A DNA stretch of 64,000 bases, from contig NC_011138.3 in assembly GCF_000020585.3 (NCBI RefSeq), positions 37,501 to 101,500 on the forward strand, written 5' to 3'. This DNA comes from Alteromonas mediterranea DE (GTDB taxonomy: Bacteria > Pseudomonadota > Gammaproteobacteria > Enterobacterales > Alteromonadaceae). Positions 38,913 through 49,203 of this stretch are shown here, piece by piece. Made by a program: the position numbers and the translations under genes. The notes under the pieces are model-generated. The model was not told where the DNA came from. It searched no databases and worked only from the letters and a program-made list of their open reading frames with translations. How positions within the stretch are numbered: position 1 is the stretch's first letter; each line of letters opens with the position of its first letter.

Positions 38913-40928
38913 ATGAAACTAAATGAAGCTCAAGAATCTGCCGTAACCTATGTGTCGGGCCCATGTTTGGTGCTGGCAGGGGCGGGCAGTGGTAAAACCC
39001 GTGTAATTACCAACAAGATTGCTCATTTAGTCAGAAACTGCGATATGCCAGCACGCTATATTGCAGCGGTAACCTTTACCAACAAAGCAGCACGTGAAAT
39101 GAAAGAGCGTGTGGCACAAACTTTGGGTAAGCCCGAAGCGCGCGGGTTAAAAGTATCAACTTTTCACACCATGGGCTTAACCATTATCAAAGCGCATGTG
39201 AAAGACCTCGGTCTAAAGCCCGGGTTCTCGCTGTTCGATGATAAAGACTCGTTTGCTCTGCTTAACGACCTAACGTCTGACACACTCGATGGTGATAAAG
39301 ATCAGCTTCAGCTACTTCAAAGCTGCATTTCGAACTGGAAAAACGACCTTATCTTGCCCGATGCTTTATTAAAGTCGGCAACCAGTACGGGCGAGCGAGA
39401 ATTTGCAGAGGCCTATAAGCGCTACCAAGACAATCTAAAAGCCTATAACGCACTAGATTTTGACGACCTTATTTTACTGCCCACGCTGCTTTTAAAAAGC
39501 AGCGAGGCCATTAGAGCAAAATGGCAAAGTAAAATTCGCTACCTGCTGGTGGATGAATACCAAGATACCAACACCAGTCAGTACGAGTTAGTTAAGCTAT
39601 TGGTAGGGGAGCGTGCACGCTTCACCGTGGTTGGCGACGATGACCAGTCTATCTACTCATGGCGGGGGGCTAAGCCGCAAAACCTGCATCTGCTACAACA
39701 AGATTTTCCGCGCTTAAATGTCATTAAGCTACAGCAAAATTATCGCTCATCGGGGCGCATACTACATTGCGCCAACATTCTTATTCAGAACAACCCTCAC
39801 TTGTTCGATAAAACCCTGTTCTCCGAGCTTCAATACGGCGAGCCGCTTAAAGTAATAGAAGCCAAAAACGAAGAACACGAAGGCGAGCGTGTAGTGGCAG
39901 AACTGCTGGCGCACAAGTTTATGAACCGCACCCAGTTTAAAGACTACGCCATTTTGTATCGTGGTAATCACCAAAGTCGTATCTTTGAAAAACTGCTAAT
40001 GAGCAACCGCATTCCCTACAAAATTAGTGGCGGCATGAGTTTCTTCGGACGGGCCGAAGTAAAAGACGTTATGGCCTATTTACGGCTATTGGTAAACCAA
40101 GACGACGATAATGCCTTACTTCGCATAATCAACACGCCAGGGCGCGGTATAGGCCGTGCTACGCTAGAAAAATTGGGCAACTTTGCTAATAGCTTAGGTG
40201 TGTCTATGTTTGAAGCGGCCACGCACCCTAACTTAAACAGCGTATTGCCAGATAAAGCCTTTCACGCAGTCTCGAGTTTTTCGCGATGGATAGTTGAGCT
40301 TTCAGACAACGCCGAGCGAGGCAATACAGCAGACGCCGTGCGTACTATGATCCGCACCATGGGCTACGAAGAATGGCTTTATGAAACCAGCGCTAGCCCC
40401 AAAGCGGCTGAAATGGCAATGGCTAACGTCAGTACGCTATTTGGTTGGGTGAACGACATGCTCGAGGGCAATGACCTAGACCAGCCCATGACCCTTACCG
40501 AAGTGGTAAACCGCCTTATTCTGCGCGATATGATGGAGCGTGGTGAAGATGATGGGGAAGGGGACCAAGTTCAGTTAATGACCTTGCACGCATCGAAAGG
40601 CCTGGAGTTCCCGATTGTGTTCCTAGTAGGGATGGAAGAGGGCTTGTTACCCCACCAAAGCAGTGTTGATGAAGACAACGTTGAGGAAGAGCGCAGGTTG
40701 GCGTATGTAGGTATTACCCGTGCCCAGCGCGAACTTATCTTCAGCTTAGCCAAAGAGCGCCGTCAATTTGGTGAAGTCATCAACCCTGAGCCAAGTCGTT
40801 TTTTGTTTGAACTGCCGGCCGATGACGTGCAGTGGGAAAACCAGAAGCCAAAAGCGACAAAAGAAGAGCGCCAGCAAAAAGCTCAAGTGGGCATCGCTAA
40901 TCTTCGCGGCATTTTGGGAAAGAAGTAA
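38913..40928 (+). CDS. rep: ATP-dependent DNA helicase Rep
   Basis: 671 residues, superfamily 1A helicase. Walker A is [10 protein letters not shown], motif Ia [13 protein letters not shown], motif [12 protein letters not shown], motif [18 protein letters not shown], and motif [22 protein letters not shown] and [15 protein letters not shown]. The pattern and length fit Rep rather than UvrD. It clears proteins from DNA ahead of replication forks. Confidence 0.95.
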   Translation: MKLNEAQESAVTYVSGPCLVLAGAGSGKTRVITNKIAHLVRNCDMPARYIAAVTFTNKAAREMKERVAQTLGKPEARGLKVSTFHTMGLTIIKAHVKDLGLKPGFSLFDDKDSFALLNDLTSDTLDGDKDQLQLLQSCISNWKNDLILPDALLKSATSTGEREFAEAYKRYQDNLKAYNALDFDDLILLPTLLLKSSEAIRAKWQSKIRYLLVDEYQDTNTSQYELVKLLVGERARFTVVGDDDQSIYSWRGAKPQNLHLLQQDFPRLNVIKLQQNYRSSGRILHCANILIQNNPHLFDKTLFSELQYGEPLKVIEAKNEEHEGERVVAELLAHKFMNRTQFKDYAILYRGNHQSRIFEKLLMSNRIPYKISGGMSFFGRAEVKDVMAYLRLLVNQDDDNALLRIINTPGRGIGRATLEKLGNFANSLGVSMFEAATHPNLNSVLPDKAFHAVSSFSRWIVELSDNAERGNTADAVRTMIRTMGYEEWLYETSASPKAAEMAMANVSTLFGWVNDMLEGNDLDQPMTLTEVVNRLILRDMMERGEDDGEGDQVQLMTLHASKGLEFPIVFLVGMEEGLLPHQSSVDEDNVEEERRLAYVGITRAQRELIFSLAKERRQFGEVINPEPSRFLFELPADDVQWENQKPKATKEERQQKAQVGIANLRGILGKK

Positions 40929-40971
40929 AGTCTAAATATAAAGCGCTACCGTTAAGAGTAAGCACTTACTC

Positions 40972-43572
40972 TTAACTAGCTAGCGACGTCATATCCAGCA
41001 CTTTGGCGTGCTTGAGTATTTTGCCCTGACCGTAAATGCATTCGATTTCATTAAGCGCGTCTAACTGCGCCTGTGAATCTACGCCCTCTGCAATAACCTG
41101 AAACTTCAAGTGCTCCGAAATAAGCATTACCGACTGAATCAGTTTTAAATTGCGCTGCGAGCGAGGAATAGATTTAACGAAGCGGTGATCAATCTTTATG
41201 AAATCGAAGGGGTAGGCGAACAGATAGCTAAGTGAGGCTAAACCGCTGCCAAAGTTATCAAGCACAAGGGTGACGCCAGCCCGTTTTAACTTTTTAATAG
41301 CGGGAAGAATAAACTGTGAACGGCGGTTTAAGTCGTTCTCATCAAACTCAAACACCAGTTGGCTTGGCGTTATATCGGCCGACTCGATAACATCAATCAT
41401 TTGATTAACCATTGAGGCCTGTAGCAAATGATTAATCGACACATTCACCGCAATCTTGTTAATAGGATCGTCGGTGCCTTGATAATAGTTAATGAGTTCA
41501 CAAGCTTTGGTTAGCTGAAATAAATCGAGATCTAGCGTTAAGCCGCTGTGCTCAGCCACTTGCCTAAACTGTTCTCTGGCTATTTTGCCGTAAGCTGGGT
41601 GCGACCAGCGAACATACATTTCTTTATATAGCGTACTTTTATCGTCTAGTTTAATAACAGGTTGCAAAAAGTAGTCGAATTCTTCTTCACGCAGCGCCCG
41701 TCGAAACTCATTTTCAAGTTCTAGCTCTTCAATAAGTCTGTCGCGCATGCTCTTATCGAACATAACAAAGCGGCCGCGACCAAGGGTTTTCGCTTGATAC
41801 ATGGCGGCGTCAGCATCACGTAGTACTTCATCGGCACTGCGATAATAGGTTTCAATGTGTGCAATACCTACACTAGCGCCGGAGTACATCTCTCGGCCAT
41901 CCAATAAGAAGGGTTCAGAGATAGATGAAATAATACGGCTGGCCACCTCTTCAACGTCGTCTTCATCTTCAAAATTGTCGAGCAATACCACAAACTCATC
42001 GCCGCCTAAACGGGCCAACAGGTCGTGCCCGCGAATACAAAGAGCAATACGACGGGCGACTTCAATTAAGAACTCGTCGCCAGCATGATGGCCTAGGGTG
42101 TCGTTAATAACTTTAAAGCGATCTAAATCGATGAATAAAACCGCAAACATGTTTTCGCTGTAGCGCTGCTTGCTTGCTATAGCAAGCTCTAAGCGACTGG
42201 TAAACATAGCGCGGTTGGGTAAGTCGGTTAACGAGTCGTGATGGGCGTCGTGAATAAGCTTCAGCTCAATCTCTTTACGCTCTTCAATTTGCTGCTTTAG
42301 AAATTTGTTTGTGCGGTTAAGCTCGGCAGTGCGTTCTTTTACGCGTTCTTCAAGCTCTACGTTATACCGCTGCATCGACTCGGTATTGCGCTTGCGCTCT
42401 ATGGCAACAGCAATATGATGCGACACAAAGCGTAAAAGCTCTTGGTCGCGGGCGTTGTACTTTGCGTGTTTGCCGTAAGTTTGCACGGCAATAACCCCGG
42501 CAATTTCGCCGTCTACAACTAGGGGAGAGCCCAGCCACGAGTTCGCACTGTTTAACATGTTCTGAGCAACAGACACATCCAAATCGCCAGACTCAGCTAA
42601 CTCCAGTACTTTAGGCGGGTTTATTAACTCCGCTTGCCCAGTTCGCAATACAAACTCAGTTAGCCCTAAACCAAGCGGCCTAGCATTAATCTGGTCTTGC
42701 TTTGCATCGCTGAAATAAGGAAACTCAAGAAGGTCTTTTTCTTTATTGTGTATGGCTATGTAGCAGTTAGGTGCGCTTATCAGCCTTGCCAAAATCTCGT
42801 GCAAGCTCGAATAGAATGCATTCATATCCCCTTCAAGGTTGGCGGCGAGTTCAGAAATTTCAAAAAGTGCTTGCTGTAGCGACTCTACTTTTTGTCGTTC
42901 TAAAATTTCTTCTTGAAGGTCGTCGTTTATCTTTCGAAGTTGGCGGGTGCGTTCGCGGATGGTACTTTCGGTAAGTTCTCGGTTCTTTACTCTATCAACG
43001 GTGGTAACAATGTGCTGAGAGACAAAAAGCAAAACTTCTAAATCTTCTTGTGTGTAATGCACGCCCTCATCGTAGGTTTGCACCACCATCGCCCCGATAA
43101 CTTGGCTTCCTCGTTTTAAAGGTACGCCTAAAAGTTCATAGGGTTGTGAACCCACCAATTTAATATCGTGTTCAGACGCAAAAATTTCTTCTTCGGCACG
43201 TTTGTAGAAAAGGTGGTTACCGGTTCTAAGAATGAACCCCGTCATGCCATCCATTAACGACTCGGCGGGCAATTGGTGAACCGTTTGCTCGTCGAATTCA
43301 TCTACAAAATAAGCGAAGTCGACAACGTGGTTTTCAGGTTCGTAGAAGGCAACAAAGAAGTTGTCGGCATTCATAAAATCAGCAATGATTTCGTGAATGG
43401 CAGAATAAAGGCGATTGAGGTGACTTACGGAACTGGCAAGCTCGGAAATATCAAAAAGCGCCTTCTGAACACGTTCAGCGCGCTTGTATTTATCGGTGAG
43501 TTGCTGAAGCTGCGGTATAAGTTCGCGCAGTTCTTCTTCCGTCAACTCGTGTTGCGTCGAATCTTGTGACAT
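40972..43572 (-). CDS. GAF-GAF-GGDEF protein with degenerate EAL domain
   Basis: 866 residues, no membrane segment. Two GAF-like domains (about 45-195 and 235-390), each preceded by a coiled segment (VQKALFDISELASSV, LQQALFEISELAANL), then a GGDEF domain with intact LGGDEF near 524 and an EAL-type domain. The EAL domain is altered: the signature reads YKEMYVRW (EMY for EAL, near 652), ELTE is replaced by FEFDEND, and DDFGTGYSS reads DNFGSGLAS near 772. It therefore likely makes cyclic di-GMP but does not hydrolyse it; the EAL domain may only bind. GAF domains suggest a cytoplasmic small-molecule or redox signal. Confidence 0.9.
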   Translation of the reverse strand: MSQDSTQHELTEEELRELIPQLQQLTDKYKRAERVQKALFDISELASSVSHLNRLYSAIHEIIADFMNADNFFVAFYEPENHVVDFAYFVDEFDEQTVHQLPAESLMDGMTGFILRTGNHLFYKRAEEEIFASEHDIKLVGSQPYELLGVPLKRGSQVIGAMVVQTYDEGVHYTQEDLEVLLFVSQHIVTTVDRVKNRELTESTIRERTRQLRKINDDLQEEILERQKVESLQQALFEISELAANLEGDMNAFYSSLHEILARLISAPNCYIAIHNKEKDLLEFPYFSDAKQDQINARPLGLGLTEFVLRTGQAELINPPKVLELAESGDLDVSVAQNMLNSANSWLGSPLVVDGEIAGVIAVQTYGKHAKYNARDQELLRFVSHHIAVAIERKRNTESMQRYNVELEERVKERTAELNRTNKFLKQQIEERKEIELKLIHDAHHDSLTDLPNRAMFTSRLELAIASKQRYSENMFAVLFIDLDRFKVINDTLGHHAGDEFLIEVARRIALCIRGHDLLARLGGDEFVVLLDNFEDEDDVEEVASRIISSISEPFLLDGREMYSGASVGIAHIETYYRSADEVLRDADAAMYQAKTLGRGRFVMFDKSMRDRLIEELELENEFRRALREEEFDYFLQPVIKLDDKSTLYKEMYVRWSHPAYGKIAREQFRQVAEHSGLTLDLDLFQLTKACELINYYQGTDDPINKIAVNVSINHLLQASMVNQMIDVIESADITPSQLVFEFDENDLNRRSQFILPAIKKLKRAGVTLVLDNFGSGLASLSYLFAYPFDFIKIDHRFVKSIPRSQRNLKLIQSVMLISEHLKFQVIAEGVDSQAQLDALNEIECIYGQGKILKHAKVLDMTSLAS

Positions 43573-43675
43573 TCCGCTCGCCAGTATAAAAGTAACGTTT
43601 ACCCAACCAATTAAATTACCCGATAAGCAGGTAAAACGCTACTTTTTCCATCAACTTGTTGTGATTGTGTAGGTA

Positions 43676-44083
43676 TTAAATACCTTCAATCATGTACTCG
43701 ATAGCCGCTTTAATTTCGTCATCAGAACAGGTGCCGCACGTACCACGAGGTGGCATAGCGTTAATACCGTTCAGTGCGTTTTGCCAAACGCCATCAAGGC
43801 CGCGCTCGTCCAAACGAGGTTGCCAGTCTGCAGCGTTTTGAAGCTTAGGTGCGCCTAGTACGCCTGCTGCGTGGCAAGCTACACATGCTGAGTTGTAAAC
43901 GTCTTCACCAGACTTTGCTCCGCCAGCTGCGCCAGCACTACCTTCTGCCGCCGCGCCTGCAACGTGTACCTGACCTACCGGCTTAATGCGATCGGCAATT
44001 TCATCGTTACTCATTTCTTGTGCTTGTGCTGCAAAAACAGTTAGCGCAGTAGCAGCAACAGTTAACCAAGTCTTTAATTTCAC
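43676..44083 (-). CDS. Cytochrome c5 family periplasmic protein
   Basis: 135 residues with a signal peptide (VAATALTVFAAQAQ) and a Gly/Ala-rich linker, then a class I cytochrome domain: heme site CVACH and the MPPRGTCGTCSDDEIKAAIEYM segment with the axial Met and the extra Cys pair characteristic of c5. It carries electrons in the periplasm, probably to a terminal oxidase. Monocistronic. Confidence 0.92.
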   Translation of the reverse strand: MKLKTWLTVAATALTVFAAQAQEMSNDEIADRIKPVGQVHVAGAAAEGSAGAAGGAKSGEDVYNSACVACHAAGVLGAPKLQNAADWQPRLDERGLDGVWQNALNGINAMPPRGTCGTCSDDEIKAAIEYMIEGI

Positions 44084-44363
44084 ATCTGTCTCCAGGCAAT
44101 GATGAATTTGTTTAAAATATAACTGGCCAGATTATAACGGTAAATTGGGGCTGAACAACTATTTGAAGCCAATTACCTATAAAAAGTAAGGATTTTTAAC
44201 AATCAAGCCAAGCTACCTGAAGAGATTTTAATAAATGAGTTGAAGCTAACCCTTGGCCTAAGTATTATTACGCCCCGTTTGCAGCATATGTGTTGACGCA
44301 GCGCTCTTGATGCAAGAGTGCATCACAGTAAACGCTCGGTGATTATCTCACTGGTTCTACAAA

Positions 44364-44440
44364 CCGCCCTTAGCTCAGCTGGATAGAGCGCGGCCCTCCG
44401 GAGGCCGAGGTCAGAGGTTCGAATCCTCTAGGGCGGGCCA
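44364..44440 (+). tRNA. tRNA-Arg (anticodon CCG)
   Basis: 77 nt with encoded CCA. Acceptor CCGCCCT / AGGGCGG, D stem GCTC/GAGC, anticodon stem CGGCC/GGCCG around the loop CTCCGGA (anticodon CCG, reads CGG), and T arm AGAGG-TTCGAAT-CCTCT. Discriminator base is G. It is directly followed by hipBA on the opposite strand. Confidence 0.96.
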
Positions 44441-44457
44441 TTACCTTTTCTAATGAC

Positions 44458-45651
44458 CTATAAAGGAATAATCCCCTTAAGCGTTTCTATATCGGTATCG
44501 GGTACACCAGCCTTGGTAAAATAAGATATCCATTCATTAGTTAACGCTTGCACACTAGAAATGATTGTTTTGGCTTTTGCTTGAGAAAGTCCAAACCTTT
44601 TAGATTGAGACAGCGCATTTTCAAGCGTTCCTTCTCTGCCGTGAACCCCTATTCCAATTCCATGTTGGCGGGAATTGTTTATCGGCAATACGTCGTAGGC
44701 TGGAGATAAGCGCCAGTTTTTATCTGAGAAGGAATACAAGAACGCATGATTTCTGGAATGGTCATCAGTGTTACCCATTAAGATGTTAAAAACCATGCGT
44801 GTGTACAGTTCATGGGCATCTCTCGGCTCTGCTCCATGCTTCATTATAAACTCTGTCAAAGCACCATAACTATAATTCTCAGTTAATGCCTGATTCGTCA
44901 ACTTTTCTTGGTTGATTAGGGAATTAGCACTTAAGAAATGGTGTGTTGGTCTATCAGCGTCACAGTCGAAGCGCTCTACTAATAATATGTCTTCTTGTTG
45001 GCTGTTCACTATAGACGTGGCTGCAACTCTAACGTCCAGTTCTTCTAGCATTGTCATTGTTGCATGTTCTACTAAACATACGTTGTATAAATCATCTGGA
45101 CGGTTGAATTTCGCTAAGTAATTTATACCACTGTCTTCAACCAGTGTTTTAGGTCGGGCGCCACCCATACTGGACCCGTATTCAAATGCTTTTTTGACTT
45201 CCTTAGGAATGTCTTCATTTTTTAAAATTGCCCTCTTTCCCTGCAAAAGCATAGGGATATCGCCAAGCGTATTCTTATTCTTCTTTGGCTTACTTGCACT
45301 TCTAGATAAGCTAAAAGTAAGTGCGCCAACACCCATCCCAGAACCAGCCAGAACGAGTTCTAGGTCATTGTTAGGCTTAGTTGAGTGCAGTGACAAAATA
45401 AGCCTTTTACCCCAGCTATCTGCACCAGCATCTAAGATAGCGCCAAACATTCCTTTATTTACTCTAGTAATAAACTGATTGCTAAGTAGGGGAAGGTGAA
45501 GTGGATCTAGAGGAAATGCATCATCCCTTTGTAGGTAGCTTTGTCCATATCGAAACTTCCCGATATTAGTCTTCGGATCTAACTCAACAACGCCACATAT
45601 AACCGGGTTATTTTCGAGTCCATCGATAAAGACATAAGCTCTAGAAGTCAT
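44458..45651 (-). CDS. hipA: HipA-type serine/threonine kinase toxin
   Basis: 397 residues. N-terminal HipA_N region, then the kinase core with a Gly-rich loop GSSMGGARPKTLV, ERFDCD, catalytic NILMGNTDDHSRNHAFL near residue 294 and the metal Asp in LSPAYDVLP near 318. HipA phosphorylates a translation-related target (GltX in E. coli), slowing growth. The start overlaps hipB by 11 bp. All catalytic elements look intact. It sits 17 bp from the tRNA-Arg 3' end, a common landing site for acquired modules. Confidence 0.9.
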   Translation of the reverse strand: MTSRAYVFIDGLENNPVICGVVELDPKTNIGKFRYGQSYLQRDDAFPLDPLHLPLLSNQFITRVNKGMFGAILDAGADSWGKRLILSLHSTKPNNDLELVLAGSGMGVGALTFSLSRSASKPKKNKNTLGDIPMLLQGKRAILKNEDIPKEVKKAFEYGSSMGGARPKTLVEDSGINYLAKFNRPDDLYNVCLVEHATMTMLEELDVRVAATSIVNSQQEDILLVERFDCDADRPTHHFLSANSLINQEKLTNQALTENYSYGALTEFIMKHGAEPRDAHELYTRMVFNILMGNTDDHSRNHAFLYSFSDKNWRLSPAYDVLPINNSRQHGIGIGVHGREGTLENALSQSKRFGLSQAKAKTIISSVQALTNEWISYFTKAGVPDTDIETLKGIIPL

Positions 45652-45931
45652 TAGGCAGTTCCTTTTCTACGAGTGAGCTTTTTCTCAACGGGTTATTGCT
45701 TACTAACTCGTACTCTTTCTCAATAGTTTCAATAAGGGGGTCAAGCACTTCGAGTTGATCTAACACGGTAAACAATGTATCGGAATTAATGCCTTTTCCT
45801 CGCTCTAACCTGCTAATGGTATTTTTGCTTGTGCCGGTTCTAAGCGCTAACTCTTCTTGATCCATAGAAGCGGCTCTCGCTTGCTTTACGAGGTTGCCGA
45901 GCAGTTTTTTCGTGTATTCAACTTTGCTCAT
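45641..45931 (-). CDS. hipB: HipB-type XRE antitoxin
   Basis: 96 residues with a helix-turn-helix, ARAASMDQEELALRTGTSKNTISRLERGKG, as in HipB. It neutralises HipA and represses the operon. The C-terminal tail (NNPLRKSSLVEKELPNDF) probably contacts the toxin or DNA. Upstream DNA contains two separate inverted repeats that are plausible binding sites. Confidence 0.87.
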   Translation of the reverse strand: MSKVEYTKKLLGNLVKQARAASMDQEELALRTGTSKNTISRLERGKGINSDTLFTVLDQLEVLDPLIETIEKEYELVSNNPLRKSSLVEKELPNDF

Positions 45932-45972
45932 AAAACACCAAATATAGCTATTAGTGACGTAATTCTTTAAGT

Positions 45973-46044
45973 ATGGCTATTTATTATGACATGTCAATTA
46001 AATAGCCATAAATGGCGTTTAGGGTCTTAAAGCACCATTTATGG
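45973..46044. promoter_or_regulatory. Inverted-repeat array upstream of hipBA (candidate HipB operators)
   Basis: ATGGCTATTTA (45973-45983) is exactly inverted as TAAATAGCCAT (45999-46009), 15 bp apart. A second pair CCATAAATGG (46006-46015) and CCATTTATGG (46035-46044) overlaps the first. This is the only notable structure in the 302 bp between hipB and the antiporter start. Nested symmetric sites suit cooperative autoregulation by HipB; binding is inferred. Confidence 0.6.
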
Positions 46045-46233
46045 CGTATTAAGAGGAGGTTGTTCTTTCAGTTTCCTCATTTAGGCAGCACTTATTGACT
46101 GAACGGGCCATTTCTTTCTGAAGCGTTGTGCGTATTTCAAGCCTATGCTGCGCCAAAGTCATTCCAACGCATAGCAAAGTCGTTATACTGTTTTTCACTA
46201 CTTTCATTTTTAAAGCGGTTCAACAGGTCTTTC

Positions 46234-47631
46234 ATGTCGCCTCAACCATCGAATACCCCCAGTTTTGCTCAGTCACTGCTTTGTTTTAGCGTTATTGTCG
46301 CGCTAATAGCCGGTGGGCTGTTCGGCCTGGGTATTAGCCTGCATGCGCTTATATTTTTGTGTTTATTGTGGGCCGGTATTAATGCGTTTAGTTTGGGGTA
46401 CACATACCTGCAAATTCGGGAATTAATGACCAGCGCGTTAACCCGAGCCATGCCAGCAATCTATATCTTTATCCTTATAGGCATGGTTATCGCCAGCTTT
46501 ATGCAAAGCGGCACTATCTCAACGTTAATTTATTACGGCTTAAGTTGGCTAAACCCAAGCATATTTCTGGCGGTGGGGTTAATTTTGTGTGCGGTAATGT
46601 CGGTGGCAACGGGCACATCGTGGGGAACGGTGGGGACTATGGGCGTAGTGCTAATGGGCATTGGTGAAGCCATGAACATACCACTGCCCATTGTGGCGGC
46701 CATGGTGGTATGCGGTGCAACCTTTGGCGATAAAATGTCACCGGTTTCTGATACTACCAACCTTGCGGCCATGAGTGCGGGCACCAACCTTTATCGGCAT
46801 ATGTATGCCATGCTGTTTACAACGTTGCCTAGCTTCCTTCTCGCACTGGTCATTTTTTTAGTGATAGGTTTTAGCTACGCAAGCGAAAGTTTAAACGCAG
46901 GTCAGGTATTTGAAATTAAAGCAGCGCTTGCCACGCATTATAACCTTGCACCCTATATAACACTGTTACCTCTGGTGCTACTTACAGTGCTAAGCATCAA
47001 AAAAGTACCTGCTGAAGTAACCATGTCGTGCAGCATTTTGCTTGCCGTAATCATCGCTATTTTTTACCAAGATACCAACACCATTAGCGTTCTCAATGCA
47101 CTGTGGGAAAACACCCCACAAAACACGGGTATCGAAAACTTAGATGCACTATTAGGCCGGGGCGGCATAAGCAGCATGAGCTGGACGCTATTACTCGCCT
47201 TAATGGCAATAGCATTAGGCGGCATATTGCATGGTGCAGGGTTTTTATCGGCGCTGTTGGCGGGCATTGTTGAACGGGTAAAACGCACGGCAAGCTTAAT
47301 TGCAGTTACCATAGCATCGGGTTTTTTAGGTAACGTAGCTATGAGCGAGGCTTATATCTCTATTATTTTAAACTGCCAACTATTTAAACCAAAATATGAA
47401 CAGCAGAACCTTGACCCTGCCGTGCTATCAAGGTCGGTAGAAGAAGGCGCAACCATGACCACAGGGCTTATTCCGTGGACAACCGCCGGCGCGTTCTACT
47501 CTGCTACCCTAGGCGTTGACGTGCTCGATTACGCGCCCTATGCGTTTTTTAATTACTTAAACGGCGTTGTTGCAGTGATCATGGCCGCATTGGGGGTAGG
47601 TTTATTGAAAGGGAAAACCGCAAAACGATAA
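46234..47631 (+). CDS. nhaC: NhaC-type Na+/H+ antiporter
   Basis: 465 residues from the ATG at 46234 (MSPQPSNTPSFAQSLL), which has AGG seven bases before it; a longer in-frame extension has no family support. About 11-12 membrane segments, with the family stretches GTSWGTVGTMGVVLMGIGEAMNIP and GDKMSPVSDTTNLAAMSAGTNLYRHM. Exports sodium in exchange for protons at the inner membrane, fitting a marine lifestyle. Confidence 0.92.
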   Translation: MSPQPSNTPSFAQSLLCFSVIVALIAGGLFGLGISLHALIFLCLLWAGINAFSLGYTYLQIRELMTSALTRAMPAIYIFILIGMVIASFMQSGTISTLIYYGLSWLNPSIFLAVGLILCAVMSVATGTSWGTVGTMGVVLMGIGEAMNIPLPIVAAMVVCGATFGDKMSPVSDTTNLAAMSAGTNLYRHMYAMLFTTLPSFLLALVIFLVIGFSYASESLNAGQVFEIKAALATHYNLAPYITLLPLVLLTVLSIKKVPAEVTMSCSILLAVIIAIFYQDTNTISVLNALWENTPQNTGIENLDALLGRGGISSMSWTLLLALMAIALGGILHGAGFLSALLAGIVERVKRTASLIAVTIASGFLGNVAMSEAYISIILNCQLFKPKYEQQNLDPAVLSRSVEEGATMTTGLIPWTTAGAFYSATLGVDVLDYAPYAFFNYLNGVVAVIMAALGVGLLKGKTAKR

Positions 47632-47736
47632 GTCAGCTATTTTCACTTTTGTAAGTGGCTGGCACGTTTATCCCCTTAAAGGGATAATTACGACTTTATA
47701 CCCACTAGGGGATAAAGCCGCAAAGGCAGTTATGCT

Positions 47737-48156
47737 TTAAGCCGCTTTTGGCTTCAACCAATGCTGCGCCAGCATGCCAACAACCATAGCACCTACAAAC
47801 AACAGCACATCGGTTTGAAGCGACGCAATGGCTACCACGGCAGGCCCTGGGCAAAAGCCGCTAATACCCCAGCCAATACCAAAAGCCGCAGAGCCTAAAA
47901 TTAACTTAGCGTCGATAGTTGTGCTGGTTGGAATATCAAACTTATCGGCAAACAAAGGCTTGTTGCGCTTGCGCACCCAATACATACCTGGCGCTGCAAC
48001 TAAAATAGCGCCGCCCATTACAAACGCTAATGTGGCATCCCAATTTGAACTGAAATCTAAAAAGTTAAGCACGCGGGCAGGGTTGCTCATACCCGATATA
48101 AGAAGGCCAAAGCCAAATAAAAGCCCACAAATTAGCGAGGCGATAATTACTCTCAT
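47737..48156 (-). CDS. YeeE/YedE-type sulfur transporter half (second)
   Basis: 139 residues, four membrane segments. [19 protein letters not shown] is the Cys-containing signature of the second half of YeeE/YedE proteins, which in other bacteria import thiosulfate or related sulfur species or partner with sulfur transfer proteins. It follows its partner half by 20 bp. The pair is transcribed with the Rrf2 regulator and away from the sulfide-oxidation operon. Confidence 0.85.
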   Translation of the reverse strand: MRVIIASLICGLLFGFGLLISGMSNPARVLNFLDFSSNWDATLAFVMGGAILVAAPGMYWVRKRNKPLFADKFDIPTSTTIDAKLILGSAAFGIGWGISGFCPGPAVVAIASLQTDVLLFVGAMVVGMLAQHWLKPKAA

Positions 48157-48176
48157 AGGTTGTCTCCTCAGTTAAC

Positions 48177-48605
48177 TTACAGGTGTCTGATAATTGTGGT
48201 GGTAATAATTGCCGCACCCATAAAGGTAAGCGTTGCCACAATAGAGCGGGGGGATAATCGCGATAAGCCTGCCACGCCATGGCCCGACGTACAGCCACAG
48301 CCAAGGCGTGTACCGAAGCCTACTAATAAGCCCGCTACTACCAACCACGCCGACCCCATTTGAGTTTGTACCTGCATACCGCCGGTAAAGGCAATATAAA
48401 GCACGGCAGACAAAACAATGCCTGCTAGAAATGCCAGCCGCCAGTAACGTTCTGAACCTTGTTGCGTCATCGCGCCTGCTGCAATACCTGATATACCTGC
48501 AATACGACCAAGGGTATACAGCAGCAATACCACTGACGAACCAATAAGCAGTCCGCCGGCCAAACCGTCTAACGGCTCAAAGGGGGTTGTCGTCCAAGTT
48601 TCCAA
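48177..48605 (-). CDS. YeeE/YedE-type sulfur transporter half (first)
   Basis: 142 residues, about four membrane segments. [19 protein letters not shown] carries the conserved Cys-x-Cys of the first half of this transporter family. Split two-gene versions of this kind (PmpA/PmpB type) are common next to sulfide-oxidation genes. Presumed function is movement of a reduced sulfur compound across the inner membrane. Confidence 0.87.
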   Translation of the reverse strand: METWTTTPFEPLDGLAGGLLIGSSVVLLLYTLGRIAGISGIAAGAMTQQGSERYWRLAFLAGIVLSAVLYIAFTGGMQVQTQMGSAWLVVAGLLVGFGTRLGCGCTSGHGVAGLSRLSPRSIVATLTFMGAAIITTTIIRHL

Positions 48606-48694
48606 TTTTCTCTCCTAAATCTACCCGTGCGATGCCCAAGTTAAATGACGCTATCGCGAATAAACACAGTACAAATAGAAGCCTTAAAAAACTT

Positions 48695-49147
48695 CTACTC
48701 AACTTCTATAAAATCGATGGCAAGGTGCATCGCTAATGCACCTTCTCTGTCTTTTACCAAATCATGAAGCGTAAATTGATCAAGCTCGCTTATAAATTTA
48801 TCCGCAGCGTCCTGAAGAATTGTCTTCAAGCGACATGTGGGCGAAATAACACATTTATTCGTTGGTGATGCAAAACACTCAGCTAACGCTACATCTTCAA
48901 TAGTTAATCTAAAAACCTCGCCTATGTTTATTAGGTTGGCTTCTTTCGCCAACCGAATGCCGCCACCGCGCCCTTTCGTACCAATGATATATCCCTGGTC
49001 AATTAGCAAAGTGATGACCTTTTTTAAGTGATTGAAAGACACAAAGTACGCGTCTGCTATTTCACTTGTCTTTACAGTTTGGTTTTTGCGTAGCGCGAGA
49101 TAGATCAAAACGCGAAACGCTAAATTGGTAAAAGTATTGATTTTCAT
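48695..49147 (-). CDS. Rrf2 family regulator, NsrR-like, with three Cys
   Basis: 150 residues from the ATG at 49147 (MKINTFTNLAFRVLIYLALRK); an upstream TTG start is unlikely. The winged helix (TSEIADAYFVSFNHLKKVITLLIDQGYIIGTKGRGGGIRL) is clear. Cys residues in ECFASPTNKCVISPTCRL are placed as in NsrR-type iron-sulfur binders. NsrR senses nitric oxide; this context points to sulfur or redox stress. It diverges from the TauE-PDO-SQR operon and precedes the YeeE/YedE genes on its own strand. Confidence 0.88.
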   Translation of the reverse strand: MKINTFTNLAFRVLIYLALRKNQTVKTSEIADAYFVSFNHLKKVITLLIDQGYIIGTKGRGGGIRLAKEANLINIGEVFRLTIEDVALAECFASPTNKCVISPTCRLKTILQDAADKFISELDQFTLHDLVKDREGALAMHLAIDFIEVE

Positions 49148-49203
49148 GGGATATCTAAAAAAACGATTAACGTAATCTAGCAATTTTACAGCACCCCGAA
49201 AAT

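Noticed and set aside
44291..44321. TTGACG at 44293-44298 as the -35 of a tRNA-Arg promoter
   Set aside because: No acceptable -10 was found at 16-18 bp; a CTCTTG/CAAGAG palindrome (44304-44318) lies there instead, with no assigned role.
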